Assembly (NCBI RefSeq): GCF_024347415.1
Contig: NZ_AP025478.1
Span: 124,001-188,000, forward strand
Direction of reading: 5' to 3'
DNA from: Vibrio crassostreae
GTDB taxonomy: Bacteria > Pseudomonadota > Gammaproteobacteria > Enterobacterales > Vibrionaceae
DNA length: 64,000 nt
The position numbers were made by a program, and so were the translations under genes. Within the stretch, counting starts at the first letter, position 1; every line of letters starts with the position of its first letter. The notes beneath the pieces are model-generated. The model worked only from the letters and a program-made list of their open reading frames with translations, did no database searches and was not told the DNA's origin. Of the stretch, positions 7,018 to 16,450 are shown piece after piece.

Positions 7018-7815
7018 ATGGGTAAAATCGTCGCGATCGGTAATGAAAAAGGTGGAGTCGGTAAGACGACTACTGTTGTTAACTTGGCTTACTACTTTTC
7101 TCATGTGCGCAGTAAAAAAGTGTTGGTTGTAGATATGGATCCGCAATGTAATTTGACGGATAAGTATTTTGACCAAAATGACGAGAGCAAAGCGAAACCC
7201 GCCTCTATCACTCGAAAAGTCGGTGAGGCGAATGTCATTTCATTCTTTGATGAAGAGTTCTATGGTGAGCCTGTCGAACTCAATTCTAATCTTCATATCT
7301 TTGGTGCTACTTTCAACATCAGCAGTCTTAACAACTGTACAAATGATGAAATTGGTTTCTTTGCTCAAAACATAAATAAACTGGCTGAACAATACGACTA
7401 CGTATTTATCGACACCGCCCCTTCTGTTGGAAACCTGCAATACTCGGCCCTTATCGCGTGTGATGGTCTATTGATTCCTACCACAGCAGAAGAAGACAGT
7501 TTTCAAGGTGTATCGAAAATCCTTAAATCTGTAGCGCGTATCAAAAGTACTTATGGTTTGGATGTATCTGTATTAGGTATGTACCTAAACATGGTGAAAA
7601 AAGTCTCAACTCAACTGCAAGATTACTTCGCTACCAAGTTGTCTGAGGATTATGGCGACTTGGTATTCAAGACTCAGGTGATCCATACAACTAGAGTTTC
7701 AGAAGCCTCAGCGTTCAAGCAAAGCATTATTGAGTACGACGCTAAAAAAGCTGAATACATCAATATCAATGCTTTGATGCAAGAGTTTGAGTTGAAAGCG
7801 GAGGCGTTGTCATGA
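7018..7815 (+). CDS. parA: ParA-family partition ATPase
   Basis: 265 residues. The deviant Walker A motif NEKGGVGKTTT holds Lys11 and Lys16. KKVLVVDMDPQCNLT and YDYVFIDTAPSVGNL carry the A' and B motifs. There is no N-terminal DNA-binding domain, which places it with the short ParA (type Ib-like or chromosomal-like) proteins. It moves plasmid copies over the nucleoid together with ParB. GGAG precedes the ATG, and the stop overlaps parB (ATGA). Confidence 0.95.
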   Translation: MGKIVAIGNEKGGVGKTTTVVNLAYYFSHVRSKKVLVVDMDPQCNLTDKYFDQNDESKAKPASITRKVGEANVISFFDEEFYGEPVELNSNLHIFGATFNISSLNNCTNDEIGFFAQNINKLAEQYDYVFIDTAPSVGNLQYSALIACDGLLIPTTAEEDSFQGVSKILKSVARIKSTYGLDVSVLGMYLNMVKKVSTQLQDYFATKLSEDYGDLVFKTQVIHTTRVSEASAFKQSIIEYDAKKAEYININALMQEFELKAEALS

Positions 7816-8786
7816 GTAGTAAAAAAGACTTTAAATCTTTAATGAATAATAAGTCTAAATCGTTGCTCGATGAAGAAATCAACGAGGTAAAACCTGGCGA
7901 GAGCGTTGTTCTGATCCCTAAAGAGGATATCTATTCAACTGAACAAGTACGTAAATTCTTTGATGAAGAGTACATTGCCGATCTATCTAAAAATATGGAC
8001 GATATTGGACAGCTTCAACCCATCGTAGTGACTCATAAAGATATTCGTGGTTACAAAATTCAAGTGGGTGAGTGTCGTTGGAGAGCTGCCAACCTGAGTG
8101 ATAAAATCACTCACGTAGAATGTTTGGTGCGTGACGCGGGAACAGTGTTAGCGCAACTATCAGAAAACCTTCATAGAAACGACCTTACTCCTTTTGAAAC
8201 GGGCCGCGCTTTAGAGCTGCTAATGGAAGAGCAAGGGATTGTTGAGAACAAAGATCTAGCCAATGTTGTGAGCTTGTCAGAATCTCGTATTAGCGCTTTT
8301 CGAAAGGCAGCTCAATGCCCTCCTTATATTGAACTTGCTTATCACAATGGCATTATCCGTGATGTTGATACCGTCAACTCTCTACGTATTGCAGGAGAAC
8401 TCAGTGAGGTAGAAACAAAGAAACTTCTTGAATCCCCTGTTTCACGTAAAGAAGCTAAAGAGCTTGTAAAAAGCCTAAAGGCTTCTAAGAAAGAGGCTAA
8501 ATCAAAACAAGCTGATGAAGAACAACCCTCCCCTAAGTCTCTAGAAGCGCCGAATGAGACGCCTTTAAATGAAGTCACTCAAACTAAAGTATCAGGTGCT
8601 ACCCCTACCCCACAAAATAATGGAATAAGAATATCGTTTAAGGGTGAGCAAGGCTTCATTGATCTCAATGGCCAAGCCGAAAGTGGCCAAATAGTTATTG
8701 TACTCGATGCTAGTTCAGGGAAATTGACAGTACCAGCCAGAGATATTGCAGTGATTGGGTATCACTCGATAGAGCATGTCCACTAA
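7812..8786 (+). CDS. parB: ParB-family partition protein
   Basis: 324 residues. The N-terminal CTPase/ParB domain has the family boxes QLQPIVVT, VGECRWRAANL and ENLHRNDLTPFE. A central helix-turn-helix region includes LANVVSLSESRISAFRKAA. After a charged linker (residues about 205-265) the C-terminus forms a small strand-rich domain, FKGEQGFIDLNG to IAVIGYH. Translation is coupled to parA by a 4-base overlap. It should bind the centromere, for which the TTTTGCATGCAAAA palindromes are candidates. Confidence 0.93.
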   Translation: MSSKKDFKSLMNNKSKSLLDEEINEVKPGESVVLIPKEDIYSTEQVRKFFDEEYIADLSKNMDDIGQLQPIVVTHKDIRGYKIQVGECRWRAANLSDKITHVECLVRDAGTVLAQLSENLHRNDLTPFETGRALELLMEEQGIVENKDLANVVSLSESRISAFRKAAQCPPYIELAYHNGIIRDVDTVNSLRIAGELSEVETKKLLESPVSRKEAKELVKSLKASKKEAKSKQADEEQPSPKSLEAPNETPLNEVTQTKVSGATPTPQNNGIRISFKGEQGFIDLNGQAESGQIVIVLDASSGKLTVPARDIAVIGYHSIEHVH

Positions 8787-9180
8787 TAAAAAGAAGCTGG
8801 CTCGAGTCGTGAATACACATCGAGCTAACCTAATTAAGTTGTACTCATTAAACTTTGAAAGCAGCGCTACTCAAGCTATTGAACAAATAACGACTAGAGC
8901 GGTTGAACGGGCCTATGTTGCTCATAGGCCCCCTCCCCCGGGTGAAGTAATGAAAGCTTGGGTTATTGAAAGTCGTGCTCCTCAATGGGCTTGTAGGGCC
9001 ACTTTTGATTTGTTGATTGAACTTGATTGGTTGCCAAATACTGATATTGAAAAAGCTATCGCAGCTCGCTTTCTTCTCTTGAATGACTACCCAATCAATG
9101 AAAGTTGGAAAGCGTTATTAGGCGAGTGGTTAGAACTTGCCAAGCAAGCACAAAATGAGAACTCCGGTGAATACGAATAA
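8776..9180 (+). CDS. hypothetical protein in the parAB operon
   Basis: 134 residues. The start lies 11 bases inside the end of parB, so it is the third cistron of the operon. Visible features are a basic N-terminus (NKKKLARVVNTHRANLIKLY), a Pro stretch (RPPPPGEVM) and a Trp-rich helical C-terminal half (ESWKALLGEWLELAKQAQ). No family is recognised. A role as partition accessory or copy-number factor is inference from position. Confidence 0.65.
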   Translation: MSTNKKKLARVVNTHRANLIKLYSLNFESSATQAIEQITTRAVERAYVAHRPPPPGEVMKAWVIESRAPQWACRATFDLLIELDWLPNTDIEKAIAARFLLLNDYPINESWKALLGEWLELAKQAQNENSGEYE

Positions 9181-9359
9181 CTAAACGTTAGTTCTGGTGT
9201 TTTTTAATACTGTAGAACAACGTGAAGACTGAGAACTTGGCGCGCGTATGCTATTTGATAAGACTAAATCCAAACTTCTCACAGACAAAGAATCAATGAG
9301 CGCAGATTGGTCGCATCAATGCAGTCAATGACGCCAAAAAACAAACAAGAGAATCCGTC

Positions 9360-9731
9360 ATGATTTTTTCATATGAACAAAGAATTAAGCACTTACATGA
9401 GCTTTCTCAATTACCTAGACAATCGCTTTGCTTTCAGCTTTTAACGATCATGAATCTTTGTCATCTAAACTTGGATAATGGCAAAGTTGAACGATTGAAA
9501 TTAGATGATGAAAGCTGTTTCTATGAGGCAAATTCGCTTAAAGAGCAACTACTTAATGTGCCGAGTCTTAGTAACTCTCATAAGGTGCTTTATTTGTTGC
9601 TCGATGCTGGTTTTATTGAGCGCAGAGTGTTGGATAAAGATGGCCAAGTCGTTATTGGTGATAACTATCAAAGAAATACGGCAAAGATTTTTTGGCGTAT
9701 GTCTACTAAAGGGTTAAGCGTTTTCAGATAA
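9360..9731 (+). CDS. hypothetical protein, possible winged helix
   Basis: 123 residues. The order of helices, including SNSHKVLYLLLDAGFIERRVLDKDG and a strand hairpin (GQVVIGDNYQRNTAKIFWRMSTKG), looks like a winged-helix domain. I cannot place it in a family. AAGAGA lies about 10 bases upstream of the ATG. It precedes the decayed gene starting at 9754. Confidence 0.5.
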   Translation: MIFSYEQRIKHLHELSQLPRQSLCFQLLTIMNLCHLNLDNGKVERLKLDDESCFYEANSLKEQLLNVPSLSNSHKVLYLLLDAGFIERRVLDKDGQVVIGDNYQRNTAKIFWRMSTKGLSVFR

Positions 9732-10938
9732 GTAAATATTCAAGGGATTGATTATGGATGAAGAACTATTCAAATATTGGGATTCAGATAAGGCCAAGAA
9801 AAAACAAACCGCGCTAACGCGTTTAAGTAATGGTTTAACTGAGGAGCTTTTAGGAGACCGAAATACTAAGTCACTGTTTAGTGATGAAGAAGTTGAAGAT
9901 ATCTAAAAAGCTAGAGAAGCCCTGGAGAGTGTTAAATATAAGTTCACTCACCTTAAAGAGAAACGACTTAGAGATGAGCAAGAAAAAAACGAGCTAAAGA
10001 CGCTAGACAGGCTTTAGCTAAGAAACTTGCTATTGCATACATTAAAGTATGTGATTCATAGACATCCTTTCAACTATACTGGATGTCTATGGACAGAGAA
10101 ATTCAACAAAGACTACAGTGGGTAAAGATGTATGAGGAATCTGGTGATGCAGGCTTCGTATGTCGCCGTTGTGGTATTTCCAGACCAACATTACGGAAGT
10201 GGGCAAATCGATATAAGCAGGATGGAATCGCTGGTTTGGAAAGCCAAAGCAGGCGACCTCATTTTTCACTAGATAGCAAAATTACTAATGAATTGAGAGC
10301 ATTGATACTTGGAATGCGCGTGAAGCGTAATCTAGGGGCGCGACGCTTGCAAACAGAACTAATTCGGCTTCACCAAATACACCTAAGCACAGCAACTATC
10401 CATAAAGTACTATCAGCAGCTTCCGTGAAGCCGATAGTAACTTACCGACGCAAGAAAGACTTCCAAAGATACGAATGGCCAATTCCTGGTGACAGAGTTC
10501 AGATGGATACTTGTAAAATAGCGCCAGGGAGCTACCAGTACACTGCCATTGATGACTGTTCTCGTTATCGGGTTCTAAGGTGCTATTCTCGGCGTACAGC
10601 AGCAAATACAGTCGATTTTATTGAACATGTAGTCGAGGAAATGCCATTTCCTATCCAGCGTATTCAAACGGACAGAGGGCGCGAATTCTTTGCCGATAAA
10701 GTCCAGAAGCAACTTATGATTTATGGCATCAAGTTTCGCCCCAAAAAGCCTGGTTCCCCTCACTTGAATGGCAAAGTTGAACGCTCTCAGAAAACAGATA
10801 AAAGTGAGTTTTATCCGACTATAGATGTTGGTGTTGGGCTGGAAGAGCTGGATCTGTTTGCGTATTTCGGTGATTGCGAACGCTTGTTTCCGCTGTTTTT
10901 CAAGCAAGTTGTCGTCATTTTTACATATTTACAACATC

Positions 10939-11980
10939 TTAGGCAGCTTTGTTCTCTGGATTTAAGAACACCTCGTCAATAAAGCTCCAGTCTCTAGTTT
11001 GCCCGCTCCACCGCCCAGGGCTTGTTGCTTGAGCTTTACGATAAACAAGCTTCCGTTGCTCTAAGATGTGATGATCTTCACCAGTGTGCCTTTGCTGAGG
11101 TGTCACATATTTTATGCCGCTGTGCTTATGTTCAAAGTTGTACCAATAGGTGAAATCTCCAACCCATTTCCTTGCTTCTTCAATGGATCTGAATCCTGCC
11201 ACTGGCCATGACGGGATACATTTGACCGTTTTAAATAGTGACTCGGAATAAGGGTTATCGTTACTAACTCTAGGGCGAGAGTACGAACTCATTACACCAA
11301 GATCATTCATCTTGGCCAACATGGTATAGCTTCTCATAGGTGCGCCATTATCAGAGTGCAGTACTAACCCTTTGTTGACGCATTTCTCTTTCCAAGTTGT
11401 ACGTTGAAGCAAATCGGCAGCATGCTCGCCAAGCTCTTGTTGGAATACTTCTGCACCAACTATTTTCCTGCTAAAAATATCCATAATTACATAGAGGTAG
11501 TAATGCTCACCCTTAGTAATTGATGGTAAGTAGCTAATATCCCAACTCCAAACCTGATTTGGTTTTATCGCTTTCTGAGCCTTGGGCTTTGGTCTACTGA
11601 TTGAGGCAGAGCCGCCTCGTCTTTTTAGTTGAGAGTGCTCTTTTAAGACTCTGTAGAATTGTTGATTCTGAGGCTATGTAAATCCCCTTATCCGCAAGCA
11701 TAGGCACTATTACGTTGGGAGGCAGATCCGCATATTCAGGTGCATTGCATACATCTAAAATATCTTGCCGCTCTTGGGCGGTGAGCTTGTTGTGAGGAGT
11801 TTTTGCTTTTGGCAGGTTACGCAAATCTTCTACTATCTGCCCCCCATCTTGCACCCAGCGTTGCATCGTCCTTATCGATATCCCAACGCACCTGCACGCT
11901 CTAGTTTTAGTGGCTCCACTATTGATAGCGTCTTCAATGAATGTAACTATTTTTAGCCGCTCGGAGAGAGGAGTTAATCT
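10939..11980 (-). pseudogene. orfB, rve-type DDE transposase with frameshift
   Basis: The minus-strand frame entering from the end of orfA encodes a second helix-turn-helix (KTRACRCVGISIRTMQRWV) and then APEYADLPPNVIVPMLADKG. At about 11656 one extra base breaks the frame, and the product resumes as RVLKEHSQLKRRGG and WSWDISYLPSITKGEHYYLY. The catalytic motifs are WDISYL, LHSDNGAPM and SESLFKT. The C-terminus at 10939 is ENKAA. Unless the shift is programmed or a sequencing error, this copy cannot make full transposase. Confidence 0.8.
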
Positions 11981-12474
11981 TCCTCGCTTGGTTCCCAGAG
12001 GGCATTGAACTTTTCCCGCAAAACAAGCAATGCGGCTGTTTCAGCTAAAGCTTTCTCTTTTCTAGCCAACTCTTTTTCTAATATCTTGATTCGCTTCTTA
12101 TCCACTCTGTGAGTTGAATCTATTTTGTTAGCAGGGTTCTTCTTAGGTTGGTGAGCTTGTATTGATGCAATTTTCCACTGTTTGACCTGTTCAACAAAAA
12201 GGCCGTTAGACCTACAATATGCTGCTAGTTTATGTTCTGTCATAACAGCTGTTTCGATGACAATGGCAAAGATTTCCTCTGCTGAAAGTTCTTTTTGATT
12301 TGAACTTTCTCCGTCTAGCAAGCCTTCTATCTTCAATTGTTCCCTCCATTTATGAACTGTCGCATGGCCAACATTAAGTTCGTTAGCCACTCTTCGCAAG
12401 GAGTAGTTGTATGGTGGGAGTAACCAGGTTCGACCTTGTTCTTGGATCTCTAGGTCAATTGACGGTTTAGGCAT
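11974..12474 (-). CDS. orfA, helix-turn-helix protein of the inner IS
   Basis: 166 residues from the Met at 12474, chosen because GGAG precedes it; 12486 is an alternative. The helix-turn-helix is SLRRVANELNVGHATVHKWREQL, a second is around KLAAYCRSNGLFVEQVKQWK, and the C-terminus is a leucine-rich coiled coil (RIKILEKELARKEKALAE). This is the DNA-binding and oligomerisation subunit. The stop overlaps the orfB frame in the -1 register, as in frameshift-regulated elements. Confidence 0.8.
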   Translation of the reverse strand: MPKPSIDLEIQEQGRTWLLPPYNYSLRRVANELNVGHATVHKWREQLKIEGLLDGESSNQKELSAEEIFAIVIETAVMTEHKLAAYCRSNGLFVEQVKQWKIASIQAHQPKKNPANKIDSTHRVDKKRIKILEKELARKEKALAETAALLVLREKFNALWEPSEED

Positions 12475-13186
12475 ATTTATCTCCAAACTGAATTAAATTC
12501 TAAGGCGACAACTATGCTGACACAGGGGGGAAATGACTGATCGGAATGCTCCGAAATACGCAATCTGTTGCTATCTGAATGGCAGCACTACTACAACTGG
12601 GAACGACCACATAGCTCTCTAAAAGGGCTAACACCAATTGAAAAGGTTACGGAACTATCTGACCAAACACCTTTATCTGAAGAGGTATATCAGCATTATC
12701 GGATATGGAAAGAGAGGTTCCAAGAGCAGAATTACAAGCTCGATCTTCAGCTAAGAAAGTTGAAACCATCTCTATAAATCACACAATTAAAGGCTCAGGC
12801 TCAGGCTCAGGCTCTTACTCTCTCACGACTTTTTCTAGAAATCACTTCTATCTATTGTGCATTTTAAATGACCTTCGAATCGGTTTTACGCTTAGTTACA
12901 ACGATTTTGATATCGAGGATTACAGTGGTGTGGTAACTCCTGATGAAGAGCATTGCCGACAAATGATACATTACAATGTTGATACTCTTAAACGGGAGCT
13001 AGAAGAGCGTGTGATTACTTGGATTCTCGGTGCCTGGACGTATTCTGGAAAGCCAATAAATGAACCTAAAGCGAGACTAGCTGATCTGAATTTAAGATTG
13101 TTCAAGATTGATTTGATCGGTATCCCTTCTTTACTTCTTTTAACGTTCTTTTCTATCAAACTCAAAGGGCGTTAAAGCGACACTCG

Positions 13187-13316
13187 ATTTTGCATGCAAA
13201 ATTGCTCAGGATTAATTTAGAAAGTATGAGAATATTTCTGTTATGACTAACTCAAAACTCATTGCACGCGTGGCGAGTGACTTTCAATCTTGCATTGTGA
13301 CTTTTGCATGCAAAAT
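13187..13316. promoter_or_regulatory. two more copies of the par-associated palindrome
   Basis: ATTTTGCATGCAAAAT at 13187-13202 and CTTTTGCATGCAAAAT at 13301-13316, whose first bases are 114 apart, lie in a gene-free stretch. They share the 14-bp core with the site upstream of parA. The pair brackets the far side of the partition region. They are candidate centromere or iteron sites. Confidence 0.5.
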
Positions 13317-13415
13317 TGGACAAGCACGTGTGCTCTACCAAATAGTGTTCGTTATGGCATAGGTTAATTATAACAGTTCGATTAAGGTCAATGAGTTAGC
13401 CTCTACCTAGAACAA

Positions 13416-13853
13416 TTGAGCCTTGCTTTGGGCGTTACCCTTCGGGCAAGGCTTTTCGCTTGTATCTTTCATCTATGGCCTAAGAGTGGCACCACCCTGG
13501 TGAGTCACTGCGTGCCGCCCCAGAATGTGCCTCTCTACAGCCCCTATTTAAAAGGATATCGCTGCAATCCTGAACGCCTCCGCTACTACGTAGCTGCGCT
13601 TCGTCGTGCCTCCTCATTGCCTTTCACTGACTTTAATTAAGGTCGAGTAAGGGCTTGTTTTCTTATGTGCCGATTTTCCTTTTGACTCGCCATCATTTGA
13701 TGGCGCTCGCAGGCTGTTAACCCTCCTCAAATCAGAACCTTATCTGCAAGGGTAAATGAACGCTACGCGCCCCTGCAGAGAAGAACCATGTTTGAGGAAT
13801 GGACAGCCAAGCGGCTCCATAAAAGTGATACTCAAACAGAAAGGAAACTCATT
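13416..13853 (+). repeat. long leader repeat, copy A
   Basis: About 440 bases upstream of the gene at 13854 that recur, diverged, at 18090-18566 before a truncated paralogue. Shared blocks include ACCCTTCGGGCAAGGC, TATCTTTCATCTATGGCC, AAAGGATATCGCTGCAATCC and GCCTTTCACTG, then GACAGC(C/T)AAGCGGCTCC just before the gene. A 74-codon ORF across it is not kept in the other copy, so I do not call a gene. It may be a structured 5' leader or a shared promoter cassette. Confidence 0.65.
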
Positions 13854-14330
13854 ATGGCACAACGAAACTCAACCCCAACTCTCTCTAAATTAAATCCAGC
13901 GACCAACGTTTCGCCGTTGGCACGCGAAAGCTCACCAAAAAATGATATCTCTTTGTGCGAAGGGCAAATCGGTTTCATTCAACTCATTGATTGCAATTCT
14001 AAGCAGGTTCTAGCACAGCGGGAGGGATTAAATGATGAAGCGTCTTTTGAGTACTTAAAAACGAACGTCTGGAACATGAGTAAAGATGTGGTTATGCAGT
14101 TTGTGGTGCAAACCGATCATGTTCATCCCACCAAATTCTTCAATGCATTATCTAAAAACTCCAAGGTTAAAGTTTACCACAGCCAACTCACTCACGATGA
14201 ACCTGTGGATGTGAAACCGTGTTGGGAAGGGACAGCTGAGCAGGTGGAAGAGAGCAATGCAGTTATCGAACGTCAGCAATGGGATGCGTTTGACGCACAA
14301 GGCAACTGGATTGGTACGTCGGAATACTAA
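13854..14330 (+). CDS. hypothetical plasmid protein (158 aa)
   Basis: Start at the ATG at 13854 after AAGGAA. The longer frame to 13788 runs through the repeated leader. The Ser/Thr/Asn-rich N-terminus (about 35 residues, ending KNDISL) is shared with a 40-codon truncated paralogue at 18567. The folded part runs from GFIQLIDCNSKQVLAQREG to FDAQGNWIGTSEY. The family is unknown. It is the first gene of a four-gene run to 16159. Confidence 0.65.
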   Translation: MAQRNSTPTLSKLNPATNVSPLARESSPKNDISLCEGQIGFIQLIDCNSKQVLAQREGLNDEASFEYLKTNVWNMSKDVVMQFVVQTDHVHPTKFFNALSKNSKVKVYHSQLTHDEPVDVKPCWEGTAEQVEESNAVIERQQWDAFDAQGNWIGTSEY

Positions 14331-14344
14331 GTAGGGGATTTTAC

Positions 14345-14794
14345 ATGACACGGTTATTAAGCAATACGGCAGGCTCAACGCTTCGTAAGCAACTTAAAAT
14401 GATGCGTCAGTCAGAAGGTGCGGTGAATACACCTACCTTATCATCTCGACGCTTAGCAATGACGCAGCGTTTGAATTATTTGAAAATGTTCAGTCGTGGT
14501 CAAAGCCCTGAGCAATTAGGTGATGTGGACGACTTGAAAGGGTTGAAAGTTCGTGAAGCTATTAAGGTTCAGTTCCCTGATATTGGTCAGCAAGCGTTTC
14601 AGCGCCATGACATTTATGAGCTGTTGTTAGAGCTAAGTAACGTCGTGGAACTTGGCCAATGGCGTCTACACGAGAGCGCAAAAGAGATGGTTGTATATGC
14701 CTCTTACGGCTCTGTGTACCCAGGCTTGCGCTTTCAAAAGAGGGGTGAGGCTTTTCACTGCATAGGCTTTAATTTCGATATTCGATTAGCGTAG
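14345..14794 (+). CDS. hypothetical plasmid protein (149 aa)
   Basis: It starts 14 bases after the previous stop, with AGGGGA before the ATG. The N-terminus is basic and Arg-rich (LRKQLKMMRQ, LSSRRLAMTQRLNYLKMF). The C-terminal half contains EMVVYASYGSVYPGLRFQKRGEAFHCIGF. No recognised domain and no membrane segment. Close spacing suggests an operon with its neighbours. Confidence 0.6.
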   Translation: MTRLLSNTAGSTLRKQLKMMRQSEGAVNTPTLSSRRLAMTQRLNYLKMFSRGQSPEQLGDVDDLKGLKVREAIKVQFPDIGQQAFQRHDIYELLLELSNVVELGQWRLHESAKEMVVYASYGSVYPGLRFQKRGEAFHCIGFNFDIRLA

Positions 14795-14806
14795 TAAGGA
14801 AAGAGT

Positions 14807-15103
14807 ATGGATATACCTATCTTTTTTGTTGCGCTCTCAGAGTTAACTCGACGTGACTTTAAGAAGCAAGCCGTTATCACTCCTAAGCGCCGTTTTGATT
14901 TTTATGACGAGGGCAAGAAATGCAATGTCTTTAACTGGTCAAGCGAATATCAAGAGCACATTTACCATAGCTTGAACTGTTCCAACGTGGACGATAAGCC
15001 TTTGTATTTCGTTGAAACCTATTCCATGTGGGGAGATTGGTTGTGCAGTCATTATTATCGAACCATCAAAGCAATGAAAGAAGCATGGCATGGCCAACTT
15101 TAA
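14807..15103 (+). CDS. hypothetical plasmid protein (98 aa)
   Basis: It begins 12 bases after the previous gene with GGAAAG upstream. It is aromatic-rich (FYDEGKKCNVFNWSSEYQEH, then ETYSMWGDWLCSHYYRTIKAM). No family is recognised. It is the third member of the run at 13854-16159 that ends in the DGQHR protein. Confidence 0.6.
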   Translation: MDIPIFFVALSELTRRDFKKQAVITPKRRFDFYDEGKKCNVFNWSSEYQEHIYHSLNCSNVDDKPLYFVETYSMWGDWLCSHYYRTIKAMKEAWHGQL

Positions 15104-15138
15104 CTAACCCTTCATTTTTTATTAAAGAGATCATTATT

Positions 15139-16159
15139 ATGTCTGATTATTGTTTTGAAATTCCCGCTGTACGTGAGTTCTTTACCCTTAACGCGCCCTT
15201 TGGTGTGTTGCAACGTTTGGTTGCATTTGATACTGGCAATGTGTTGGCTCGCTCTCAACGTGATGTTAATCCGACCCGCGCTAAAAACATTTCCAGATAC
15301 ATTCAAGATAACACTCATACCTACGTATTGACGGCATTAACGGGCGTGATTAATGAACGTTCTGAGTTCATTGGATCCGAACACGCCAATGTGGGTTTGT
15401 TGAAGGTGAGTATGGACAGCGAAATTTCATTCTTAGATGGACAACATAGAATGACGGGCATCATCGATGCCATTAAAGGTAATGTCGATTTGCGGAGTCA
15501 TAATGTTCCGCTGATGCTGTTTTTAGAAATGCCTTTGGAAGAGCGACAACAAGCATTTTCTGATATTAACGGCCAGACCGTGAAACCGAGTCTCAGTATC
15601 AGCGACACATACAATCAACGCGACGACTTACCAATGTTGATTGTCGATATGGCAAATAACTGTTCGTGTTTTGTTGGTTTAGTGGATTTTGAGCGTAATG
15701 TGATTGGTAAAAACAGTGAGTACCTTTTCCTCGTTAAAATATTGAAAGATGCGACCGCTCGATTACTTGGTGTTAAAGCCAATGCTGTGTCATGTACAGT
15801 GTCCTGTGACACCTGATTTACAAGCGCTTGAACGCCAACATTTCCCAGATACAGAGTTCCCATCGGTGTCTGAATGTGGTATGTCAAGTGAAGATACACC
15901 ATTGAATGAGGTGTTTGAGCATGACGAGAAAACGCGTTGTATACACGCTTATGCTGATATGGTTCGCACCAGGTGGACAGAACTGACAGAGCCGCAAATC
16001 GAAAACCTTTGTGATCAGTATGAGGTCGTTGTGAGTGGTTTAGGCTTGACGTTAGAAGAGGCGAAATCAAGTATCCAAGTAATGATTAACAGCATTCGTA
16101 AACTATCAACAGTGTTACGTACTATCCGAGCTAACTACAACAAGGCTACCGCTGTATAA
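15139..16159 (+). pseudogene. DGQHR-domain (DndB-like) protein, frameshifted
   Basis: The first 226 codons (15139-15816) contain the signature FLDGQHRMTGI with NPTRAKNISRYIQDN before it and FSDINGQTVKPSLSIS after it, as in DndB-type and plasmid DGQHR proteins. DndB proteins are DNA-binding regulators of phosphorothioation genes; no dndCDE is present here. After VKANAV the frame is lost at about 15790-15820. The C-terminal part (DLQALERQHFPDTEFP to NYNKATAV) continues in the +1 frame to 16159. A true frameshift, sequencing error or recoding are all possible. Confidence 0.75.
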
Positions 16160-16229
16160 ATGTTCTAGCATGAACTGGCCGCGAGGTCAGTTCGTGTTGT
16201 TGACAAGTCAGGGTGTTAATAGTGTTCAG

Positions 16230-16370
16230 TTATTTATCGCATTCCTTTAAACCGTCTACCATCAGCTCCTGGTTTGCAAGGGAGGCTGCGCCGCTGCGCG
16301 CCCTTGCTTCCCAGAACCATGACAGTAGGCCGGACAGTCAAGCGACAACAACATGAACACAAGGATATAA
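16230..16370 (+). repeat. partial leader repeat before the radC-like gene
   Basis: A shorter relative of the 13.4-kb and 18.1-kb leaders. It shares TTGCAAGGGAGGCT, a GC-rich CGCGCCCTTG block, CCAGAACCATG and GGACAGTCAAGCG, placed the same way relative to the following gene. Confidence 0.45.
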
Positions 16371-16450
16371 GCCATGACTGAATCAGCCATCAACCATCAA
16401 CCATCAACTACACAAACACTTCACTATTCACAACGCAGGAGCAAGAAGTA

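Larger units (their letters stand above)
10859..12562. mobile_element. inner IS with IS3-like two-ORF transposase (1704 bp)
   Basis: The terminal inverted repeat TGCGTATTTCGG is perfect over 12 bp at 10859-10870 and 12551-12562. It is flanked by the exact 7-bp duplication ATCTGTT (10852-10858 and 12563-12569). It carries orfA and orfB on the minus strand. The DDE domain is of the rve type. The family is not certain: the two-ORF layout is IS3-like while the terminal sequence recalls other rve families. Confidence 0.85.
10083..12777 (+). pseudogene. IS481-family transposase, copy 2 (interrupted)
   Basis: The N-terminal 259 codons (10083-10858) match copy 1 closely, through the catalytic motifs QMDTCKIAPG, QTDRGREF and NGKVERSQKTDK. 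The C-terminal part resumes at 12570 with LLSEWQHYYNWERPHSSLKG and ends at 12777. Precise removal of the inner IS restores the frame (GLEELDL joined to LLSEWQHYY). The gene is inactive as it stands. Confidence 0.88.
10048..12785. mobile_element. IS481-family element, copy 2, interrupted by another IS
   Basis: Near-identical to copy 1. The left end is TATGTGATTCATAGA, with one changed base in the tip. The right end is the complement of TGTGTGATTTATAGA. It is flanked by the exact duplication ATTAAAG (10041-10047 and 12786-12792). The element is cut at 10858/12563 by the inner IS. Without the inner IS its length would be close to that of copy 1. Confidence 0.9.
9754..13175 (+). pseudogene. decayed gene split by nested insertion sequences
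   Basis: The 5' part starts at ATG 9754 (AAGGGA upstream) and meets TAA at 9904-9906. The frame then continues protein-like (KAREALESVKYKFTHLKEKR). A run of seven As at 9983-9989 is one base short of keeping the frame into RAKDARQALAKKLAIAYIK, where the IS begins. Removing 10048-12785 and one ATTAAAG duplication joins this to GSGSGSGSYSLTTF and a 3' part ending in a hydrophobic helix (GIPSLLLLTFFSI) at 13175. The original product was about 230 residues with a coiled-coil middle and a C-terminal membrane segment. The family is unknown. Confidence 0.6.

Noticed and set aside
13416..13640. 74-codon ORF in leader copy A
   Set aside because: The second copy breaks this frame with stops and length changes, so the conservation is not at protein level.
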